Origin: Opisthocomus hoazin
Lineage: Eukaryota > Chordata > Aves > Opisthocomiformes > Opisthocomidae
Assembly (NCBI RefSeq): GCF_030867145.1
Contig: NC_134434.1
Span: 4,154,001-4,218,000 of the forward strand
Direction: 5' to 3'
DNA length: 64,000 bases
Shown: piece by piece, positions 23,062 through 32,965 of the stretch
How positions within the stretch are numbered: the first letter of the stretch is position 1
How the letters are laid out: every line of letters begins with the position of its first letter
Notes under the pieces: model-generated
Seen by the model: only the letters and a program-made list of their open reading frames with translations
Told to the model about the DNA's origin: nothing
Databases searched by the model: none
Position numbers and translations under genes: made by a program

Positions 23062-25136
23062 AGTGGCAAGGCAAAGGGGTTTTTAATAATGAAGGTGTTG
23101 CTGGTAACATAGGTAAGAAAATGTGCTTGCTTACAAGTTTGAAGCTGACAGCCTCCCTTTAAGTAAGGAAATACATTTGCTGAGAGAAGAAAGTTACCTG
23201 GAAAGCCCTGTACAATGACGCAGCGTAGCGGCTAACACTACTCTGTTTCAGGTGCTGCTAATATTCTCCATGGACCAGCTTCGAATAATCTCTCACTTAG
23301 AAAAAGAAATTATTAAAAAAACAAAGAAAGCAACCTGTGATCGTCTATCCTAGCAGTGCACTGTGACCGTTTGTACACTAGAGAAGTGGTGCTTTAAATA
23401 GTGAGCTGGAAGCTACTGCCACGCGCTTTATACAGCATGCAACAACGCCGCGAGCTGGAGACACGGCGGGGGCTGCGGAGCCCCCTCCGACAGCCCCCGC
23501 ACCCCCGGGGGAGCACCCCGAGGGAGCCACGGCCGGGCTGCCCGCGGGGGGCCCCGCGCCCCGACCTCCCCAGCTGCTGCATCTCCGGTGTGCTGTCCTT
23601 CCAGTAACGCAAATATTAAATACGCTCAGTCCGTAAATAGTTTAACAATCTTTGTCAGCAACAATATTTACTTTGGCAAAACCAGAATTGCAAAGAAGTA
23701 GAGGTGTCCGTCAAACAGTCTGCAGCGAGTTCTTTGGTGGAAGCCAAGAAGTGAAGCAAAGGCTCCTTCTCGCTAGAGCCTGAGGAAGTATATTGCACAG
23801 AGACTCGTAGGAGGAATGCTGGTGACTTCAAACAGGAGGCATCACTGCAGGAGAGCATCCATCTCGGCCGGCTTCAGGAGAACTAGCTCCTCCAGGCTCA
23901 GTGATTCACAGCTGTTCTCCGGATGGCCTTGCTCTGGGCCGGGTGAACAGTGACACTGGAGTAAACTTGGGAAGACGGGGATGGCTGCTGGGGATCGAGG
24001 AGGAATGGGAAGAAGGATGGAGGGATGGATGGCAGAGAAGTGGTGGCAAAAAAAGCAGACGCTCACACAAAACCACAGCCATGCAAGGGCCCGCTCAGCC
24101 CTGCCCCATGTGCAGGTCACAGAGTGCCCGTTTCTGGCTCCCCCTGCTCCCAGGTCATGCAAGGTGGTGGAGATCCATCCTGACTTCTGGCTGTGCAAAG
24201 GACAGCCCTTCCAAAGCCTGGCTGTGCTTTCCATACGACTTGCTCCTACCTTGGACCAAAATACATTACACATCTCTCCATCTGTGCCACACTAGCTGGG
24301 ACACGGCAGCTCCACTGGGATGCCACGTCCCTTCGATACCTGAACCTACGGCCTGAGCAGCTGCCTCCAACGTCCAGAGCTCTCTGCTCCAAGGTCACAG
24401 GCTTCAGCCCGATTCCGTTCAGACTGCAACCGGGATGGGTCCTGGGCTTTTAGCCCCCCCCAGGCACTGTGAGGACATGGCAAGGTGCCACCACGAACTT
24501 GGTGGTCTCCATATCTCATCCACCCGGAGCAGAGCTGTGCAGGGAATGGGCAATGCAGCTTCGGGGGCAGGAAGGAAACAAGGTGAGCCTGGCTGTACAG
24601 AGAAGTGTGCTTGTCGCCCGGGCTGAGCAGAGCCTCCCTGCTCCCGCACCTCCTGGCCGGGGCATGGCCAAGACGAGCCCAGCGGGGTTGCCTAAAGGGC
24701 TGGATGGGCAGGACGGGAGTAGAGGAATGGGCAGCAATGGGCTCTCCTCTCCGTGATTTCCCATTGCCACCCAGGCGAGGTCACCTCTCTGCACAGTTTT
24801 GTCATGAGCTGCTCCAGTTCTCACGAGAGTGACTGCTAAAACTAGGGGGGGGGGAAGCTAAAAGAAACAAAACTGAAGTTCTTGTCAATCAAAAGAAGTG
24901 TTGTTAAAGGCACTGGTGTCCTCTGTGGGGATGCGTCGATGGAGGAAAAACAAAGTACCAGAACTGTTGAGCTGTCAATTCGCAGTAACTGGAAATTCAA
25001 TCAAGTTTATACGCTGGGAAAATGACTCCAGTTTACCCTGGACCTGGCACATCAGCCCTGCGTGTTCTCCAGCACGACAGAAACACTGTGCTGGCTGCTG
25101 CAGGCTCACAGTATCCTGCCTCCACCACCCTGCCTT
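23062..25136 (-). other. MYOCD: Presumed MYOCD 3' untranslated region
   Basis: The extent is inferred. The first candidate poly(A) hexamer on the - strand that I find is ATTAAA at 23082-23087. Two AT-rich blocks, 23160-23440 and 23585-23760, look like UTR sequence, separated by a short very GC-rich island (23445-23575). The part nearest the stop codon is ordinary mixed sequence. Confidence 0.35.
23082..23087 (-). terminator. MYOCD: Candidate MYOCD poly(A) signal ATTAAA
   Basis: Read on the - strand as CATTATTAAAAACC. No AATAAA was found on this strand between 20 and 25.1 kb. It would give a 3' UTR of about 2.05 kb. Confidence 0.3.
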
Positions 25137-25705
25137 TCACCACTGCTGCAGGTGCAGGTCCATGCTGGTGTTTAGATTGAGATCGGTCACATCTAGGAAA
25201 TCAATGTTGAAGATGCTGGGACCCGCAGGGGTGAGCGAGCCAAAGCCGGTGGCGGAGCTGGGGGGGGTGAGGTCCAGCCACTCCATCGTTTCCCATGGAG
25301 ACTCAGTGAAACTCATTTGTAAACCGGAGCCATCGGCAGGGGAAGGGGAGAGCTGGGTTTCCATGGGCGAGAGGGGAGTCTGTAAAATCTCCTGGGAGGT
25401 GAGCAGTTCGTCTGCGGCTTTGCCGGAGAATCCCTCCATCATCCCTTCGAAGTGGGACTCTTCTCCCCCCATCTTCAGCAGGGCGATTTCACTGACCCTC
25501 CCCAGGGGGCTGTGGGCGTTCAGCAGGACCTCGAGGTGAGCATCGCTGCTGCCCGGACAGTGCTCAAAGGAGAGCTGGGCTGAGGAGACCTGCTCGAACG
25601 CGGTGGATGACTTTGGGAGAGAAGCGCTGGAGTTCCCTGTAGACACCGTTATCTGAGGTACTTTTTGGAGGCAGGACCGATCTTCCTTGGCATTGGCTGG
25701 CATTT
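25137..25705 (-). CDS. MYOCD: MYOCD terminal coding exon 13 (transcription activation domain)
   Basis: 569 nt including TGA at 25137-25139. Acceptor CATTTGTCGACAG. Encodes [18 protein letters not shown] (the E is split across the junction), then [62 protein letters not shown] and the end MDLHLQQW. This is the acidic activation domain. Confidence 0.97.
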
Positions 25706-28700
25706 CTGTCGACAAATGAAAGGGGTTTGAGGCGCTCTGGCAGTGCCCACCACCGCAGGACACGGGGGCACCACACAGCCCCCCAGCTGGGCGCTTGGGC
25801 ACGCCGACAGAGCCCTGCTCCCCGCTCAGTCCCCTTGGCATCGCTCGCCCACCCTCCCTGTGGGAAGCCTCGCACATTCCTGCTTTCTGACCTCGGCTCC
25901 CCTGGTTTTGGACACGGTCCCCAGGGCACAAGCACTGGCAGCTGCCCCCCATCCCGGGGCTGGGCACGGGTTGTGCACAGGAAAGGGCACAGGCAGCACT
26001 TTGCACAGGGGAGGGCACCCTGCAGTGCTCCATCTGGGGGATGGCACTGGCAGCACTGGGAATGGTGGGGGACTCTGGGGGCTCTGTGTGGGGAGGGTGC
26101 TGGCAGTGCTGTGCACAGGGCTGCCGCCCTGCCATCCCTTCTCTCTGCTCAATCTGCGCAGGCGATAGCCAAGCCCAGAACCCCCCACCAGCTCTGCACA
26201 CGCAGGAGCGGGCTCCGGGAGGGCCAGTGTGCGTTTGGATTCAGTCTAAGCGGCTGCTGGCACAGGGTGGGCAAATGAAAACTGTCCTCAACTCGGGCAG
26301 CTCTGCTGGGGTGCACAGAGTGCACTGAGCCCCATGGACCGACACTGGCTTGGAGGGGAAGCCCTGGAGGGGAACAGGGAAGCGGTGCGTACCTCCACTC
26401 TCAATCAGCACGTCCAGGAGCTCATCCATCTGCTGACTTCGTGTCATCTGCTGCAGCAAACGACAAAGAGGAGAGTAGAGGGAATTAGGAGGAGAGTCCC
26501 TCCAGCCACAAATAAGATAGGTGGCTCTAGACCCCACAAATGGCTTTCTCTCATGCAGGAGAGAGATGCCACTCCAACGCAGGGCTGGCAGCGGCTTGCA
26601 GGTGAGCACTGCAGGGCCCTGGGACAAGCACAGCAGATCCGGGGAGCACAGCACCAGCTTTCCCCCATCCTGCCACTGACTCTCTGCTCAGTGGCCACCA
26701 CGCACTGCCTCTTCCCAGGGCCGTCAGGACACACCAACTTTTTGGACCCATCACCTCACGCTGGCATGTGCCTCCTTGCAATCCTTGCAGCTCCCTGGGG
26801 GAAACACATTGTCATCCTCCTCTCCCTGACCGGAGACTGGAAGGACTTTCTGCATGCCTCCCCGCTAGCCAGCAAAAGCCTGTTTTTATCACTGCCAACA
26901 GCATCCCTCTGTTTTCCTAAAGGCACCATCGTGACCGGCGCTGAGGCTGCTGACAGACCCTCACAAGCAAGGGGTTCATGGGCGATGGTGACAGTCCTCC
27001 CCGTGGGAACAGTGCTCCAGGGTAAGGTAAGGGAGGCGAACGGCGTGGAGAGGGGCACTTTGCTAACGGGCTGAGGAGGGAAGGTGAGGTTTCCTGGTGA
27101 CTCGGGAATGCTCAGGAGTCTGCTTCTCACATAGCACTGAGCACTCCAAAGAAGAGTACGCTGAAGTCCTGGGCTATTTGTGTGGGGTGTCAGGACCCCA
27201 GAATGGACTGGAGCCTTTCATCAGCACAGAAGACACCATGGTGTCTGACCACTTTGTGACAGTCATTCAGCAACTGACTCTTCAAGAAAAGCCAATTCCT
27301 TATGAAAACAGGCCTGTCCTACCCAGAGACCACATAATGGGTCGTAACTCCTGCAGAAGAGTTACATTAACCGCAAAAGAACACCCTGAACAGCCCTAGC
27401 CCTATAGAAAATAAAAATCATGCAGTTACCTGCTTTACTGCATCCTCATAGGGTGGAGGCTGCTTTACCTCTGAGAGGGCTGGGCTTGACTTACAAAAAC
27501 TTGGGGATGAAATAGAAAACTTTTGACCTGCCTGCGTAGCCATCTGCGTGGGGGAAATACAGGGAAATGGAGTCAATGCACAGGGAGGCACAGGGGAGGC
27601 CCATCTCTCTTTCACCCCTGTCGAAAGCAGAGTCGTGCTAGGGAAACTAATGATTTTGTGGGTCAAATCAGCTCAGACAGAGTGCCTGGCCTCCGGGCAG
27701 GAGAGAGGGAGATAAACTAGCTGTGTCAGCCTAGGTGGCAGACCCAGGGCCAGGCTGACCTCTGGCTGCTGCTGGAGCACAGACCTGGTGCTGCAGAGCA
27801 TCCCAGTGCTCGCTCCAGGATCTCCTGTGGGGATGCGACCCGTGCGCTGCCCTGCTCGAGCGCTGGGCGTTTCGCAGGGGCTGTGGCTCTGCCGTGCGGC
27901 GGTTGTGGGCTCAGCAGGCGCTTGCTGCACCTCTGCCCTGAGCGCAGTGTACCTGTCTTGCACCACTGTGTGTGCTGAACAGACTGTACGATGGGTGTTG
28001 CTGCTGCCTGGGAAACCCTGGTGGGGCGTTGGGATGAACTGGGGCTCCGATCAGCAGCACCTCGCGCTGCTTTTGTGTGTCGGCAGCGTGTGCCCCTCTC
28101 CAAGTGTTCATACCTGTCCAGAGGGCTGAGTGAGGAGTGGTGGATGCTGAAGGGACAACTCTCTGCTGTGCTGGTTGCCTGGTGGGGAGGCACAAGCTCT
28201 GACTGCAGATCCCAGTTGCAAGCCCTGCTCTAGCTTCCTAAGAAAAGGCTTCCCATATGACCAGGATAACTGCCCTCCTTCAACCCAGTGGTCACAATCC
28301 CTTGCACACTGCTGGGAGGCTCAGCGAGATGCTGAAAAGCCCTGAAGCACTGCAGCAGGGCTCTCCCAGGGGTGTAGGAAGCCGTGCCAGGGCTCTCCCA
28401 GGGGCTGAGGGATCTGTGCCGGTGCTTCCTCGCTGTGGATAGAGCTTTGCCAGGGCTCTATGGGGTAGAGGGAGCTGTGCCAAGGCTTCCCCAGGGTGGA
28501 GGGAGCCATGCCAGGGCTCCGTGGGGCAGAGGGACCTGTGCCAAGACTCCCCCAGGGGCACAGCAAGCTGTGCCAGGGCCTCCCCCTGAGGGGAGAGGCA
28601 GATGAGTTAGGGCTCTTTTAGGGCAGAAGAAGCTGTGCCAGCGGTCCCCCAAGTCAGAGGGAGCTGTGCCAGGACTCCTCCAGGGGCAAAGAGAGCTGTG

Positions 28701-31700
28701 CCAGTGCCTAACCAGAGGCAGAGGAAGCTGTGCCAGGTCTCCCCGGGGCAGAGGGACCTGTGCCAGGTCTCCATGGGGCAGAGGGACCTGTGCCAGGACT
28801 CTCCCAGGACACAGGGAGCTGTGCCAGGGCTCCATGGGGCAGAGGGACCTGTGCCAGGACTCTCCCAGGACACAGGAAGCTGTGCCAGGGCTCACCCAGG
28901 GGCAGAGGGAGCTGTGCTGGGGTCCCCTGGGGAAGAGGAGAGCTGTGCCAGGGCTCACCCAGGGCAGAGGGAGCTGTGCCAGGGCTCCATGGGGCATGGC
29001 AGCTGTGCTGTGACCCCCTGGGGCAATGGGGTGTGGGGGCTGCAGGGCTCCCCAGGAGATGCCCTGCAAAGGACCCTGTGGTGCCATCAGCTCCCCCCTC
29101 CCTGCGTTGTCCATCTGGGCTCCCCTCTACTTTTCCAGGCAGTCCCACATGCTGCTACGGCCCCCTGCGCACCCACCCTGGGTGCCAGCAGTCCCGGTCT
29201 GACAGGAACGGACTCAAACCGGGGGGGTTTGACTGACCGGCCACAGACACCAGCGCCTTCACCACTGCGATGCCGCTTGGGGTGCTCTCCACTTACCGAC
29301 GCCGTGCGAAGGCAACTGTTGGTCTGCGGGGACCCGCTGCGCCCTTCTGCCTGTGAGCCAGGGGACACGGAGAGGAGATAGTGGCTGTTGGGGGATGGCG
29401 GCAGGCTGATGTGCTGGGGGCTCTTTGCAGCCCCGAGTGGAGAGTGCTGGGGGGAGCACTGCGGGCTCAGGAATGTCGAGGAGGTGATGGTGCTTTGCCC
29501 TGCAGGCTCCAAGCAGTGGCTGTTTCCAATGTGAGGCAGCTGCGGCACCCCACAGTTACTTAACTTATCTGAGCTGCTGGCTTGGCCTTTCAAGGCAGTT
29601 TGTTTGGATGCAAATGGACAGCTGGACACTGCGTTTTCTTGTTTGATGGGGACACCAAAGAAATGCTGAGTGGGCTGCTGCTTCTCCTCAAGGCCATTGC
29701 TCCTTTTTCGCTTCTGGAGCTGCATCCGTAGCTCTTCCACCTGCCTCTGCTCTTGCTGCAGCTTCCACGTCAGTTCATTGATGACCTTCTGCTTCTCCAC
29801 CAGCATCTTGTCTTTCTCTGTGTCGATGCCTTCCAGCTCCAGCTGGATGCTCCCTCCATTCATGCTGCTCATGAGGCTTTCTTCGGCACTGCCATGAACC
29901 GGAGATGGCTGGAGACCAAACTGTGGAGAAGACATGGGCCCGTCGTTGAATGTGTCTGGCAAAGAGCCACTCACAGAGAGGTCGGAGGAGGCTGGAGAGA
30001 TGGGTGGGGTGGAGCTGGTGCTTCCAAAGTGGTAGAAGCCATTTGATAACATGCTGGTGGAGGACTGTGACTGGTAACTCGACAGAGTGCTTGTCGGAGT
30101 GACTGGGAAGGTGACAGTGGTGATCTCACTGAAGTTTGGCACGGTGTTGCTGCCGCACTCCTGGAAGGGCCGCAGCCGTTCCATCAGCGCTGTTTTGGTA
30201 CCCGACACAGGCAGGCCTCGTATTCGGAGCTGCTGTCTCAGCTCTGACACCTAGAAGGAAAGTCACCAAGATCAGTCCCAGTGGCAGGCGAGCCCTTTAG
30301 AAACCCAACATTTCTAACAAGGAGTCTCAGATCACAGGCTCCTAGCTTCCCGCTTTAAAGCTCTGACCCCCCAGGTGCTCACTGTCTCACCTGCAGTCAC
30401 CGGAGTCACCATGCACAGCCCTGACCACTGCACGTCCTACGTGTTTCCTAACAGGAAAACCTCCCTTCCTCCTCCAGGAACAGTGACTGCACTCCATGAA
30501 CCAGCAGTGGTCCTTGGGCCACAGACATAACCCAAGATTCCCTTCCTAGCAATAGGTTTCTACATGAGCAAAAGACTTTTCCTACAGACCAGGAACTAGC
30601 TGATGGCATCCTTTAGCTCGGAGAATGTGACCATGTGCTTTGGAGACAGATACTCCATATTCAGGCATCTGCACGCGGTTCAGGCATCTGAGCTGGGGCA
30701 CTGATATGGCCAAACCCATGTTATTTCTACCTCATCTTATTTCTTTCCCTCATAATGAGTATTGCCCCCAGGCCCTGGCTCCTTGAAGGACTTGGCCTTC
30801 CCCATGGCTGAGGCTCCATTGGCAAAGTAGAGAAGAACCACTGATGCGAGTGGTTCTCCCTTACGCCCTGCCTGTCTTGCCACATTAGCAATTTGGGTAC
30901 TGCTCAAAGCAATGCCTGTAGCTGCAGACTCCAGGAGGCACCTGCTCGTGCAGAGAGCTGAGCTGGCCTGGCTGCGATGACCACCAAGAAGCCGTCATGA
31001 AGTGGAGGCCATGCTGACCTCTTAGCTTCTGGCTGGTCAGCATCCATGATATCCACCATAAAACCACAGAAGGTACGGAGCCATGAGCTGCAGGAGGAGC
31101 AGCACAAGATCATCCTTTGGTCCTCGACCTGGTGGCCTGGCCTGCAAGCCATCTCAGGTTATACCTAAGGTTTGCTGATACACGCCCTGGAGCAACGCAC
31201 CCATGGGCCACTGGCAGATCAGCAAACCCATGTTTTTGATGACCATCGTGGTGACCAATTCCTGACCCAGCGTGCTGTGCTCCTGGGTTTGCTCACAGCC
31301 CGGTGGTTCTGGTTTACTGCTCTGTAGCACGCGGTCACTCCCAGGTAGCTCAGCCCGTGGCACTCCGCCGCGCGCTTCGGGGGCAGCGAAGCCCCGTCAG
31401 CGTGTAAGGTTCTGCTCCTGCGCTGACAAAGTTTGCACTCACTTTCAGGTCATCCAGGTTAGATGGCAGAGGGCCTGGCTTGATAGATGAGACACAAGTC
31501 TGGCCTGAAAAGGTGGTTTTCACAGGAGAAAGAGGGGTGTTGTTGACAGAAGTTGATGAAGAATTTGAACTTTTGACCATTTGCTCATTTGATTGCCTGA
31601 AATAACAAAGAAGATTTGGGGTAACTTGTCTGCCCCCCCCACCCCTCCCACCCCGGGGTCTCTCTGCCCAGTCCACAATCTCACAGAATCACAGAATCAC

Positions 31701-32389
31701 AGAATTGTAGGGGTTGGAAGGGACCTCTGTGGGTCACCCAGTCCAACCCTCCTGCCGAAGCAGGGTCACCTACAGCAGGCTGCACAGGACCTTGTCCAGG
31801 TGGGTCTTGAATATCTCCAGAGAAGGAGACTCCACAGCCTCCCTGGGCAGCCTGTTCCAGGGCTCCGTCACCCTCAGAGGGAAGAAGTTCTTCCTCATGT
31901 TCAGACGGAACTTCCTGTGCCTCAGTTTGTGCCCATTGCCCCTTGTCCTGTTGCTGGGCACCACTGAAAGAGCTTGGCCCCATCCTCCTGACACCCACCC
32001 TGCAGATATTTATAAGCATTTATTAGGTGCCCTCACAGCCTTCTCTTCTTCAGGCTGAACAAGCTCTGCTCCTTTGGGGCTGCTGTCTCCTGTGTGAGAC
32101 CTGAAAGACCACCAACCCCAAGGAAAACCAGGTTGGGCTGTACGGAGATTACCGGCGACCCACCAGCAGGTAACAAGCGCCCCAGCGAATGCGCAAAGCC
32201 AGAAGAGCTTTGCAGGAGACTGTGCTGTGTTCCCAAGCTTTTACGTTTCAATCGCACGCGTCTGTCCCCGTTCCACTGGCACTTATGGGTCCGGGAGGGG
32301 ACAGTTTGGAGGGAGACAGGGCTAAACCCTGCTATTGGCACGTTGCCACTCACTTCATCTGGCCCTGGTGCATCCCTGGGTAGCTGAAG

Positions 32390-32437
<48 letters not shown>

Positions 32438-32928
32438 CTGAGGATCTGGAGCTGAAGAAAGAGCTGCTGCTGCTGGAGGAGTCTGGCGTATGCAGAGTCC
32501 ATGGGTGGAGGGGACTTCTCTGCCTTCTGGTCCGGAGGGATGTACTGGTGATACTTCAGCTTCTTCACCTTGGGCTTGGTGTCCTTGGGCTTTTTGTGAC
32601 GGTTCTTGCTGTCGCTGGATGGTTTGGACTGTTGGTCCAAAAAGGAAAGGAATTAGCTGGGAGAAGATCTCCTGCCACCCCCGTGAGAACTCAGAGGCCT
32701 GGGGCAGAAAGAGGGCAGCTCCAAGAGCTGCTGAACCTGCATGGGGGGACTCCCTCATGGCCACCTCTCATCTCGGATGTGCTGGAAAGCACATGAGATG
32801 GAGAATGACCCTTCTTGCCCGGAAGGTGTTTCAGTGTTGCCTTGAACCTGCTTCTGCTCCTAGCCCCAGGGGACGCTTCCAGTGCAGGAGCAATCACCTC
32901 TCACAGGGTGCAATATAATAATAACAAT

Positions 32929-32965
<37 letters not shown>

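Larger units (their letters stand above)
27544..29296 (-). other. MYOCD: MYOCD intron 10
   Basis: 1,753 nt. About 665 nt of it is a 30-bp minisatellite (28350-29015). A possible relic exon lies at 28114-28202. In mammals the alternative exon 10a is inserted at this point of the protein. Confidence 0.85.

Noticed and set aside
25706..26201. Upstream extension of the myocardin last exon into a 354-codon open frame
   Set aside because: The extra part is intron 12. The TCGACAG acceptor at 25706-25707 restores the exact phase with exon 12 and the known GEMPA junction, and the intronic peptide does not resemble myocardin.
28350..29015. Regular 30-bp repeats considered as a CRISPR-like array
   Set aside because: Units abut without unique spacers and the window is an animal nuclear genome.
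28458..29114. 218-codon open frame on the - strand with a repeating Trp/Pro/Leu peptide
   Set aside because: It is the direct product of the 30-bp minisatellite, whose unit is a multiple of three and lacks stops. It lies in a MYOCD intron and has no homology or expression signal.
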